A stretch of 64,000 nt of DNA, taken from NCBI GenBank assembly GCA_039654915.1, contig CM077593.1, positions 59,526,501 through 59,590,500 of the forward strand. The letters run 5' to 3'. The notes below the pieces were generated by a model. The model searched no databases, was not told the DNA's origin, and saw only the letters and a list, made by a program, of their open reading frames with translations. This DNA comes from Aquilaria yunnanensis. Lineage: Eukaryota; Streptophyta; Magnoliopsida; Malvales; Thymelaeaceae. Position numbers and translations under genes: made by a program. Shown here piece by piece: positions 35,216 to 45,948 of the stretch; position 1 is the stretch's first letter, and the number at the start of each line of letters is the position of its first letter.

Positions 35216-37639
35216 TGACACGGCCATCCTTGGCCCCTGTCCAAGAGACCTGTGAGAGCTAGTCTCACGATGGATTGCAATTGGCTAGTTGAATATATGC
35301 ATGAATTAAAACTTCTTGATGCTAGTTGATTAACCTAGAATATGCAAGATACATGCTCTTCATGCTTTGACTTGGATTAAGAAAAACCATAAAACATTGA
35401 CTTGGCCAAGAGATTTCCATAGAAAATAAGTTCAAAGACCCAAAGCATACAAAATCAACATTTATGTGAGTTTAGTACACATAACAACTGTGTGGGAGCA
35501 TTCATACATAAAGTAGACTAATGCCATCCCCCAAGAGCAACCCTAGAGTCTAGGACTCCTCAAAACATAGACAATCGAAGTAACTAAGAGTGCTACATAT
35601 ACAAGCCTCAACCGAGATCTTCTAGAACTAACTCCCACCTTGGATGCAAGTCCCAGTGGCGAGTCACAAAAACCCTTGTCCAAGTGCTACTAGGCTCTAC
35701 AGCCAAAAGAAGACTCTAGTTGGTACTGTTACTTGACCAACAAGTTACTCAAGTAGACTAGAATCATAAAGATTCTTAAGGGAAATACTTGCAACAAAAC
35801 TTAACCACCGCAATAACCCTCAACGGTTACCCGGTCCAACAACTTCAGAATCTACACAACATAACTAGAGAGTAAGAACATAAACATTCTCAATAAGGGT
35901 CTTCATGGTACCTGCCAGAAAATTACTAAGGACTCCACATATGATAACATATGTAACCTACTGTGAGCTCATACAGCCTGAGGGTCTGATATATGCACAT
36001 ATAACAAGGTCCCTTGAGACCTTTCCTTATCCTAGCCCTTGAACTGCAAGCCATAGCCTTGTCCTCTAGCAAGTCGAGCTTGCCAGCCTAACTAGTGATA
36101 AATCACCAGTTGAACCTCTCCCTTTTTATGTTGTACAGGGGAATTATGGTGGGGCTATTGTAACTAGGCCATAAAGACCTTGTAAACTAGGTGCACTAAG
36201 GTTTCACCTTGCAACCTCGTGGCTAATGGCACGGCTAGGTTGCCAAGGGTTCTAAACCTTCCAACCTAGCTAGTGGTACTTAGTTGTGATCCTTAGTAAA
36301 CTGGTTTTCTTAGTTTTGGTAGAAGTAACCATAAAACTTTAAAAAACTCAAGAAAACTCCTAGGTCTCGAAGGACTTTTGAAATTCTCAAAGTACCCCCA
36401 GAACGCTTGGGCCCCACGGTACCCTAAGAACCCTTTTAGGTCTCCCCTTGACCTTCCTAGCAAAACATGCAAAATTCAGCCAACATACTGGTGGTGACGC
36501 ATCGCCACAGTTGGTAATGTTCTTCTAACTTTCTAGTATTGGTGAAACGTTGTGGACAGTGGTACAAAACTGGCGATGCGTTGCCAATCTGCGAATCTGT
36601 AGAATTTTCACAGATTTTGCTGCTATGAAGTTTGGACACTTACCAAACATATCAAACATGCTTGGTTAGCCTCCAAACTTCACATACATGTAAAACATGT
36701 TGCATAGATCACAACTAACTATCACAAGCCAATATATGATGCATTATAATATCATCCTAATTATCACAAACCTCATAGTCCACCATCATGGAACCTTGTC
36801 CACTAACTAATGCTATTGCTAGAATTACTCAAATTCTTCAAGCAACCTCATTCCAGTAGCATTAATTGAACTAAAAAATACAACTCCCTTACCTCAACTC
36901 CAAGTAACAAGCAAGAATCAAGCACTCTTCCAATCCACTAAGCTCACCAAAGCACCACCTAAGTTCCAAGCAAAATATAGGCACCAAACATCAAATTCTT
37001 ACTTTCTAACAAAAACCCAAGCTCCTACCTAACCAATAAACCTAAAATCAATCAAGAACACATTGGTTACCTCGTACTAAAAATAGGGGATGGTAGAAAA
37101 CATGCTTCCAAGCTCCAAAACCATGGTTTTATGCTTAAAATAAGCTCCCAATGGCCTATATACTTATGATGGCTTTTCTTTTCACCAAAAAGCTTTGATT
37201 TCAAGCTTAATTGGATGGAAAAATGAGGGTTGAGAGGATGAACTCGAGTTTATGGCAGCCACCCCTCCACTTTACCCTTTTATAACGCTAGTTTTAATCT
37301 AAGCCATCAAAGTATTAGACATGATACACTTAAGTCCTCATCTTTCAGTAACCTTAGCTATTCTTGATTAATCCTTGTTTATTTCATCAAGTTTGGGTTA
37401 AAGCTAAAATTTAAGTCATAAAAATTTATTTTCACCACTCGGGATCCAGCCTGACTATTCAGGATGAAAAAATTACCATTTTGCCCCTAAACCTCATTTA
37501 TCACCTTAACTTCCTTGGAACTTATTGAACTTTGCTAAACTTTCCTATTCTTCCTATGTAAACTTGAATTGAGGTTTCAAACTTGATTTAGAGCACTTTA
37601 CCTTCTTCAGGCGTGCTTCCCACTAGCAGAGCCATAACA
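35216..37639 (-). mobile_element. Solo LTR of family P (P2, minus), inverted within P1
   Basis: 2424 bp, plus-strand edges TGACACGG and CCATAACA, with a perfect ATGCC duplication at 35211-35215 and 37640-37644. Same orientation and content as P3 (60528-62983). Contains decayed copies of the ACGCGT-centred palindrome (36490-36600). It sits at the end of the oppositely oriented P1, forming an inverted pair. Confidence 0.92.
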
Positions 37640-37648
37640 ATGCCCCCC

Positions 37649-38016
37649 AGCGCAAAAAATTATCTTATAATTATGTTGTCTAAGATCTATTATTTTGACC
37701 AACTAAGCACCCGAGACCACCTTTGTCCAAGCCCCCAAAAGTACCGTACTCCATGTACCCGAACAAGCTTAATCTGCTGCCTGCAAGGATTAGTACAAGT
37801 AGTGCAACAACCCTTACTTAGATAGGTATCTCATATGCATCAATCTAGGGTTAATCTTATTAATTGGTGTATGACATTTCTTTATATATCTCATATATAT
37901 ATTATGAGTTCCAGTTCATGCATCATGAATCAATCTAATTAATGATGATCGAAAGCAACTGTACATACAATAGACAATGTGATTCAACACTCAATCCTAA
38001 TTTAGTGTTTCACAAG
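37649..38016 (-). other. A1 leader next to the PBS
   Basis: No coding signal. Lies between the P insertion and the copia primer site, so it is the first part of the A1 leader (on minus). Confidence 0.6.
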
Positions 38017-38030
38017 TAGCTCTGATACCA
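38017..38030 (-). other. Primer binding site of A1 (iMet tRNA)
   Basis: Reads TGGTATCAGAGCTA on minus, one base after the LTR end AACCCTACA (38032). This is the standard copia primer site complementary to initiator-Met tRNA. Confidence 0.92.
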
Positions 38031-38031
38031 T

Positions 38032-39300
38032 TGTAGGGTTTCAGGAGCCAAACAAGCATAGTGAAAGAAAACCAAAACCCTATAGGATCCAAGTGAAATG
38101 GGGTAAATCGGGTGTTCAAAAATTTTATACTTACTCGGTTGGGATCTTTTTCTCTAACTATTGTGTCAAATAACAAACTTGAATAGTTGACGTGTTCAAG
38201 CTATCTGTGGTATCCACACAAGTCTCTAGAGATCACCACACCTCCACTACATCCTGACAGATGCGTTCCTCTTCCACCCATAGTGCTAGCTTGCGTCTTT
38301 TAAGAAATGGCATGAGAAAAGTATGGCTAGAACTTTTCAAATCTGATTTCATCCTTCAAAGGCTAAGGCAAGAGCTATGATATTTTCACTATATGATGTA
38401 TATATAGTGAGACTCAACTCCCAAGCCTAATTGGTTTCAAAAGTCTAATCCAATTCGGTCTAATTTTGGGCTTCATTAATGGCTCAACCTTTGGGGCAAA
38501 TATTAATCCGAAATTGTTATGAAACCAAAACCCAAACAATTTGGCCCATGCATTCAAATAATCCAATTGGCTCTACGTGTGTGACCCATTAGGCTCTTAC
38601 CACATTGGCAATAATCATAAAACATATTTACAATCATAAGCAATAGACGGTATCTAGCAACATATCATTGCTACGCAAGTGACAAGATAGTCAGTGATTT
38701 GACTAAACCACTATGATCATTATCCGTATATGCTATTGTCCCTTTGTCCAAGATATCAAGACCAAGCACAAGACATAGAATGTGTCACTCTTGCATAGTC
38801 CAATCTATGGTTTCTTGATTACTAAGTAGACTAACTTAAACTAATGACATTGATATCGTATATTAACTTATCCGAGCATGGTGATGCATTTTCTCAGTCT
38901 CACTCTATCAATGGGCCCAAAGATATCACTCCCATTACATAGGAGGGACAAATCCCATCTTGATCATACAAAACCCTCTGCATGATATGTGACACACCCA
39001 ATGACCACCTTCAAGTTCATTCAATTATGCGGAACAAAGGAAAGTATCAAAGTATGTGACTGTCATGTCGGCAACCTTGGTGACCATAGGTCAAAGGACT
39101 ACATATACCATGATCATTATGAGGATCACTTATGACACTCATATAACAATCCATGTAGCGTTCTCATGGTGGCTCAGTCTAGTACACAAGTTTTCCAACT
39201 TGTACTCATATGTGGACTACGTATCTTGTATTAGTCTCCACATATGTTAGTCTTTATGTATTATTGTAACCCACTGCACAATAACACTAGACCAGGGACG
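38032..39300 (-). mobile_element. 5' LTR of A1, start truncated
   Basis: Family A LTR on minus, from about LTR base 145 to its end at 38032. Similarity stops abruptly at 39300 (gaccagggacgt), where gypsy pol begins. The loss of the LTR start and absence of a target duplication point to a rearrangement breakpoint. Confidence 0.88.
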
Positions 39301-40150
39301 TGGAACAAATGAAGGTGGTGAATATATGAGACTCAATGGGAATGGGATAGTAGATGAGCTAGGTAAGATTCCCATAGTGCAAGGGCATCCAGAAGTGTTC
39401 CCCACAGACCTGCCAGGACTCCTTTCTACAAGGGAGGTGGAGTTTGAAATTAAGTTGGAACTAAGAGCTACTCCTATGTCCATTGCTCCCTATAAGGTGG
39501 CTATCCCTGAGATGAATGAGCTAAGGAAGCAGTTGGATGAATGGCTAGAGAAGGGCTTCATTAAGCCAAGTGTGTCCCCTTGGGGAGCACCTACACTATT
39601 TGTGAGGAAGAAAGATGGAACCCTGAGGTTATGCATTGATTATAGGAAGCTCAATGCACTAACCATAAAGAACAAGTAGCCCTCCCTAGGATAGAGGATT
39701 TATTTGATCATTTGAAGGGAGCTAAGGTGTTCTTCAAGATAGACCTTAGATCTAGTTACTTCAAGCTGAGAGTTAAGGAAGAGGGCATATGTAAGACAGC
39801 TTTTAGAACAAGGTGTGGCCACTTTGAGTGCACACTGATGCCATTTGGGCTCACTAATGCAGCTATTTCTTCATGGACCTCATCCAAATAATGTTCTAGG
39901 CTTAGTTTGACCACTTTGTGGTAGTATTCATAGATGATAACTTGGTGTACTCAAAGAATAAGAAAGCTCATGAAGAAGACTTAAAGGTGGTACTTAGCTT
40001 GCTGAGGAAGCATAAGTTGTATGGCAAGCTAAGTAAATGTAAATTTTGGGCATGGAGGTTGGATTCCTAGGCCATGCCATAAATCAACATGGATTGGTTG
40101 TTGCCCCAAGAAGATATTAGCTATCTTGGATTAGAACCAACTTCAGAATG
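39301..40150 (+). pseudogene. Gypsy pol H: PR-RT spacer and reverse transcriptase
   Basis: Open 39326-39679: [53 protein letters not shown] and [24 protein letters not shown]. Then a frameshift, with [29 protein letters not shown] and MPFGLTNA in another frame, and a damaged active-site region near 39925-39950 (FIDDNLVYSK-like). Close in sequence to the G pol, so a related chromovirus-type gypsy. Gag and protease are missing. Confidence 0.82.
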
Positions 40151-40790
40151 TGAGGGAGTTCAGGATTTTCCTAAGGCTAGCTAGCTATTACTTGAGATTT
40201 GTACCTAAGTTCTCTGTAATAGCAGCCCCACTAACCAAATTAACAAGGATGGATAAAAAGTATGCGTAGGGTGAAGAATGTGAATGTAGCTTCCAGGAGC
40301 TTAAGAAGAGGTTGACTACGGCCCCAATACTAGTGTTACAACCCTGCTAAGGATTATGAAGTGTATATAGATGCCTCTCAAGTAGGGCTAGGCTGTGTCT
40401 TAATGTAAGGGAAGTAAGCAATAGCCTGTGGGTCATGGAAATTGAGGTGTCATGAAAAAAATTATTTAGTGCATTATCTGGAGTTGGTAATAGTGATATT
40501 TCCTCTCAAGCAGTGGTGACACTACTAGCTAGGAAGTAAGTTTCATGTGTACACAAACCACAGGAGCTTGAAATATCAGTTTACATAGAAAGACTTGAAC
40601 ATAAGGCAAAGCAGATGGCTTGAGTACTTAAAGGATTTTGAATGTATCATTGAATATATTACTGGAAAAGCTAATGTGGTAGTTGATGCCTTGAGCAAGA
40701 GATACATAAGGATACTTAATGCCAATGGAGACAAGAATGAAGAATAAGTGTATGGTCTAACCAAGTTAGCCCGAGAATAGAACCAATGGG
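40151..40790 (+). pseudogene. H RNase H, heavily broken
   Basis: Remains of the RT thumb and RNase H: VREFRIFLRLASYYLRF-like text, ECSFQELKKRLTTAPILV, then scattered frames with HRSLKYQF, WLEYLKDFECIIEYITGKANVV and DALSKR at about 40700. Many stops and frameshifts. Confidence 0.75.
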
Positions 40791-41385
40791 AAATGAACCA
40801 ATTGAAGGTTCTGACATTTAGGTCAAAATGGAAAGACTTGATAAGGCTAGCACAACTATAGGATGAAGAACTTTCTAAAGTATATGGGCCTAAGCAAGGG
40901 AAATTGTCTCAAGCATGTTCCTTTAGGCATGGATTACTTTACTTCCAACATATGATCTAGGTACCTGGTAAGAATGGCCTCAGACAACATTACCTAGAGG
41001 AAGCCAACTTTAGTAGGATAAGTGTGCACCCAGGAGCCCATAAGATCTACAAGGATTAGAGATTGCATTTTCGGTGGGCTTACATGAAGTAGGAAATTGA
41101 TGCTTATGTGGCTAAGTGTATGAGTTGCCAAGAAGTCAAGGCAAAGCACCAAAAGCCTGGGGGTAACCTTCAAAGCCTACCCATACTAGAAAGAAAATAA
41201 GGATCCATATTAATGAATTTTGTAGTCAGTATGTGCAACACCAGAAGGAAACAAAACATAATTTTGGTTAGAGTGGATAAACTGGCTAAGGTTACCCACT
41301 CCCTACTTATAAACCTCACAGACTCATTTGATAAGCTAGCTCAACTATACATTAAAGAGATTACTTGGTGTACCGGATGACATTG
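40791..41385 (+). pseudogene. H integrase, N-terminal part
   Basis: The HHCC region is readable at about 40985-41160 (QHYLEEANFSRISVHPGAHKIYKD, then AKCMSCQEVKAKHQKPGG); the first His is Asn. The core start follows (NFVVSMCNTRRKQNIILVRVDKLAKVTH) and the text stops at DDI, cut by the G solo LTR with target copy CATTG at 41381-41385. Confidence 0.82.
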
Positions 41386-43815
41386 TGTCACCCAGTTCTG
41401 GGTAGTCCCGTTATGGTGCCAAAATTGTGCATTTAAAAGTCCCAGGATTGGTAATTTATGTAGGCCATCAAAACAATACCCTTAGTGTGCATACCCAAGT
41501 AGCCCTTTTGGGCACTATGTAAATGCATGCATATTGGTCCAACCATTACACACATATTCACATTTTAGCACACCATGGTAGCAAAGAATGAAAACACTAG
41601 CACAAGTCTTAATCTTAGCTACCACACATTAGGCAATCTTAGTACGTGTAAGTGACCAGCCACTGCCCCTGAAACTGCTTCCAAAAAAATGTATTAATCT
41701 ATCCATGTAACCTCATGTTTTGTTCACTTCATTATAAAGTAGGGTCTTTAATAAAACAAAGGAATTTGGTTTTACATCAATAGCCCACCTATGGACCAAG
41801 TTATGGATTTTTTAAGTTGGTTACAAAATTCTGACTAAATGAATGGTAACTTACCCAAATTTCCAATGTCATATGTTTTGTTACAGGGCTCCAAATTCAG
41901 AAATTCCAAATCCCAATTCAAATTTTAGATGTGCTCTAGGTGCGATAAAAATTTAATACCAAGAATCATTCTACACAGGGAGATATAGAACTTTGAGTGC
42001 TGAGTCAAAATTCTTGTCACTTTATGACCATTTTGCCCATACAAAATTTCATAAGTGTGCAAACACTTCATTCACAAGGGGTAAGCCCTCCAAGGCTATC
42101 CCATACATGTCCAATAGATGTAAGAATTACATGCTCTTTCATCTAGTATCTTTATGTGGCCAAAACAGAATTTACAAGTAGGCAGCTTTGCACCACATCA
42201 CATAGATAGCCAAAACGTTACTCAAATGTTCACATACTTGTCTCATTTTACATACACTAAATGTACATGCAAACATGCCCTAAATAATGGTCTTAACTAA
42301 GCTAAATACACACCCTAAGTTATAGGAGTGCCTAAGACACAATGCGCTCTAAAAATAAGCTGTTGGACAGCTGCTGCATAACACAATAAGCACCATCACT
42401 AAAAATACCAAATGTGCTCCTAAAATCAGCCAACTTTCCATATCAAAACTAGATACATGGAAGTTAAAATACCTGAAATTTCAGACCAAAAATCAAACAA
42501 AAAATGTTAGTTTGAATGTGATCTTTCTAATGGACCTAAAGTGGTAGAATTGAGGGGAGTAAGTTTCATTGTGAAACTTAGTAAAGGAAAAAGTTGGTTT
42601 CTGAAGGAAATGTGACCCTCATTAAAACCTACATCCAAAGACATTAACACACAAAACCACAATACATATATACAAGATATATAAACCAAACGCAGCAGCC
42701 ATTCATAACTAACAAACACATGAAATGCAGCTGTGACATAAGCCATAGGTTTGTCCATAAAACATTCAATAAAATTTAGTAAATCACTATGGAAGGCCTC
42801 CTCAAGCTAATGCTTGGTCTTAAAAGGATTCTAAGACAAGTTAGTACTAACTTTATGCTCTAAAAACCCTCATTTCAATACCATCATTGTGCACTTCACA
42901 CTAGGTCACAAAACCTTCAATAAGTGCGCTCCCCTGACTAAGCTTGGTTCATCAAGGTCATGGCTCTCTTCCAAGCTTATCCCTATCTCCATTGATTCTT
43001 GGAAATACACTAAACATCCCACCCTTGCCAAGATTAGTAGGCTGAATTTGAAGCTTGATCCTTGAAGTATTCAAGCAATAGCTCTAGTTTGCTTCCAATA
43101 GCTTCATTTTGCCTTCAATTTCAATCTTGGATGTGTGGTGGCTATGGAGGAGCTATAGAAGAAGTGTGGAATAGGGTGGCTAGTTGGATCGAATATGAGA
43201 GAAGAAAAATTATGTTTGATTTCTTAAATTAGCTTTAGGACACTAAACATCGTTATTAGCAGTAATCATGCTTTATGTCATTTTCTTTGCCCATAATCAT
43301 GATTTCTTTGTCCTAAAATTATTGGTCCACATTTTTCCCACCTTCTTGACTATTTATCAAGCCATATCCACCTCCCCCATGGTGGGATAACCCCATAATT
43401 CAACCTTTTGACTTAAGTCAAAAGCTTGAACACCTTCAGGCTTACACTAAGACGTTTAGGTCCTCAATGCATTTAGCGTTTCCTTTGTCCAAACTTGTCT
43501 TCCATTAGCAATTTGGTCCTCCAATAGCACTTTCATACCATTCATATCCTTCCCATAACTCTCCAAGGGACTTTCTTAAGGGTTTTACAATTAAGTACCT
43601 GAATTTGAAAAACTTTACAATAGGTTACTTGGAAAACAAGCAATCCTTAAGGCTTTTCTTGGGGGCCAAGTTACCAACTTAAAACACTTTTAAGAAGGTG
43701 GTCATTATAGTGTTTACCCTTTATACTTCAATCACTAGAACAGAATTGCACAATATAATGGTTTTTTTACCATTATGCCACACATGTAATTCTCCCATTT
43801 TTTGAGGCAGTAAAA
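41386..43815 (-). mobile_element. Solo LTR of family G inside H integrase
   Basis: 2430 bp, plus-strand edges TGTCACCCAG and GGCAGTAAAA, flanked by perfect CATTG (41381-41385, 43816-43820). The integrase reading passes through as DDIVSNRDPRF. Uninterrupted, so it is the best full-length G LTR in the window. Confidence 0.93.
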
Positions 43816-43909
43816 CATTGTCTCAAATAGAGACCCTAGATTTGTTTGTAGGTTCTAGAGGTCCTTCCATCATGCCTTAGGCACTAAGCTAAAATTTAGG
43901 TCAGCATAC
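43816..43909 (+). pseudogene. H integrase core fragment
   Basis: Encodes IVSNRDPRFVCRF, stop, RSFHHALGTKLKFRSAY, the block with the second catalytic Asp. It is cut after CATAC (43905-43909) by the composite insertion and continues at 51093. Confidence 0.88.
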
Positions 43910-43910
43910 T

Positions 43911-45027
43911 TCATATGATCAAAGAAGGCACAACCAAGGATGGCAAGGATCCATTAAAGATGATGAGTGGACAATTGACAAGGAAGAAGGCTAAGAAGCT
44001 CACTAGTGCACTTCAAGATTTTGTCTCAAGCTTTCTGATGGAGAATGGGCTTCGAATTTCTCAAGGAGCTGCTGGAACATGGAAGGAATCATATGGAGAT
44101 GATGGCCAAGCTTGGATGTTGATGGATTGACGATGTTCTGGTAGAAAGATCATACCTTATGCTAAAAAAATTTGAATTGAGTAATTCTTGATACATTGGA
44201 AAGATAACATCTGGAGCTAAAAATCATATGAAGACCATGAAACCCACTTTGCACGTTAAGGAGGTCCAATTTAGCTTCAAAGTTGAAATTTGTGAATTAT
44301 CACTGATTCAGAAGGAGTTGCAGTATTTTGGGCATATCTTTGGATTTAGATGTCTGTTTTGTGTGGCTCAGGTGTCATTTCAAAGCTAAGAAATAGATAT
44401 ACAGATTTCATGATTTGAATTTTGAGAAATCATGGCTACATCAAGTTTGAATTTCAGCTTGAAGTTGAAGACACAAGCAAGAACCAACCGAAAAGACTAT
44501 TTTGGGGTTTTTATGGCCAATCTTGTGTTGTAACATATTTTATTTTATTTTCCTATTTATTTACAATATTTAGGATGTTATTTAGGCCATGGAAGTGATT
44601 CAGGTCACTTAGGATAAATGGAATTCACTGTACACCTTAAACATGTGTTAAAAAGGTGTAGGAATCCTAGTTTGACTAGGTTTTCTTGAGTCCTTTATAA
44701 CTAGGTTTCCTAGGTGACTTGGGCTGTGAATTTTGCTGAGTATTTTACCATAGTTTAGGCCTATCAATAGGCATATATTCTGGTTGTAAAACAATAGCCT
44801 TGACATGAAATAATATTGCTACTTTGGAGAGAATTTCTCTTTGGTTCTTTGTGGACTACCTTGGTGCACAAGTGTGCTTGTGTTCTTGGTGTTCTTATAC
44901 TTCTCGTTTCTAGTCACAGGTTGATTAGGGGTGGGGGTCTTCAAATCTAGTCTCTTTGATGTCTGGTGGAGGTTGAAAAACATCTTGGGTGCATTTCATG
45001 GTCTTTATACCATCAGGGTTCGCATCA
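43911..45027 (+). mobile_element. 5' LTR of element R
   Basis: 1117 bp from TCATATGATC (first TG decayed to TC) to GTTCGCATCA, followed two bases later by a primer site. Matches the solo copies at 16905 and 31916 and the minus fragment at 52690. Confidence 0.88.
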
Positions 45028-45029
45028 GC

Positions 45030-45043
45030 TGGTATCAGAGCTA
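45030..45043 (+). other. Primer binding site of R (iMet tRNA)
   Basis: TGGTATCAGAGCTA two bases after the LTR end, complementary to initiator-Met tRNA. Confidence 0.92.
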
Positions 45044-45948
45044 CAAGTTCCATTGAAGGACATATCTTGTGTTCTTGTTTATCTTCAGATTTCTTTCAAT
45101 TTTTCTTCAGTAATTTTGTGTCTTAATCCTCTATTTTAATCCTTTTTCTTCTTGTTTCAAGTTTGTCCTTTTCATTCCATCCTTATTCAAGTCCAAAAAT
45201 CACAAAAACAACAAAAAGAACTCAAATTGTGTTGTAAAGTGTTTTCGGTTTTAATTCAACTGATCTTGTTTATTTCTTATCTTTCTGTTTCGTGTCCAGC
45301 CCTATTAATCGCTCTTGTTTTCATTGTTTCCAGCATCCTAGAGTCAAGAAAACAACAAAAAAAATAAGGATCAAAGTTCAGCAAGTTTCAGTATCAAAAA
45401 GTTGTTTTAAAATTGTGCAAGTTTCAATAGTTTCTTGTTTTGGCCGAATAGAAAACTGACTTTTTGTCTTGGGCAGCAAGGAACTTCAAGGAGAAAGTTA
45501 TTTACATCAAAACAGAAAGCCAAATAAAAAAGAAGAAATAAAAAAAAGAAAAGAAAAAGAAAGAACAAAGAAAAGAACAAAGAAAAGAGCTTGTAAAAAG
45601 AAGTTTTCTCAAAGTGTTCAAAGTTTTGTGCCCCAAAACCTATCCCATTGTTTTTTAGCCAAAAAGCTTTCTTTTTGGTTCTTGTGATCATCAATTGCAA
45701 GAGCTTCCTAGAGTCTTTTAAAGCTTGTTTAGCCCACCTCTTTTGGAGTCAAAATAGTTCTTTAAGAATTCAAGTTTTCTTGTGTGCTTTGAGGACAGTT
45801 TTCCTAGAACTTTTGAGAACTCTTTGAATACCAATATCTCACTAACAAATTGAGTGTTTGAGTGTTCATCTTTTGAGTGAAACACATGAGGTGAGTGTTT
45901 GTGAGGATCTTTGTTTTCATGAGTATGGAGGGCTAGGAGGATAGGAGG
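45044..45948 (+). other. R leader with purine-rich tract
   Basis: Non-coding leader between PBS and gag. 45525-45600 is almost pure A/G (AAAGAAAAG-type repeats), so small frames there are low-complexity artefacts. Confidence 0.7.

Larger units (their letters stand above)
31386..37648 (+). mobile_element. Family P LTR (P1, plus) with two nested solo LTRs
   Basis: Starts TGTTATAGCCC and runs with family P similarity to 35215, then a few bases after 37644. It is interrupted by R (31916-33024) and by inverted P2 (35216-37639). Without these it is about 2.7 kb, slightly longer than P2 and P3 because of a 48-bp duplication and small insertions. The right border is uncertain (about 37645-37655) and no clear copy of GGAGC follows. 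No coding sequence. The family is recognised from P3, which has clean ends. Confidence 0.72.
994..39300 (-). mobile_element. Copia element A1, minus, split by nested insertions
   Basis: A single Ty1/copia element on the minus strand. In element order: 5' LTR 39300-38032, PBS 38030-38017, leader in three pieces (38016-37649, 31385-31049, 6030-5291), gag-pol 5290-1419, polypurine tract near 1348-1360, and 3' LTR start 1347-994. T1 (6031-31048) and a P LTR (31386 to about 37648) interrupt the leader. Removing them leaves roughly 5.4 kb of internal sequence, normal for copia. Every coding domain carries stops or frameshifts. The overlapping parts of its two LTRs differ at about 29 of 195 bases by hand count, so it is old. 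The 5' LTR lacks its first 145 or so bases at 39300. Confidence 0.85.

Noticed and set aside
38017..38030. Considered as part of a tRNA-Met gene
   Set aside because: Only the 14-base 3'-end complement is present, next to an LTR end; it is a primer binding site. The same holds at 45030 and 15587.
45407..45700. Open frames on both strands in an A/G-rich stretch, one looking like a hydrophobic membrane protein on minus
   Set aside because: They come from the purine tract (Lys/Arg runs on plus, Phe/Leu runs on minus) inside the R leader. Low complexity, no family resemblance.
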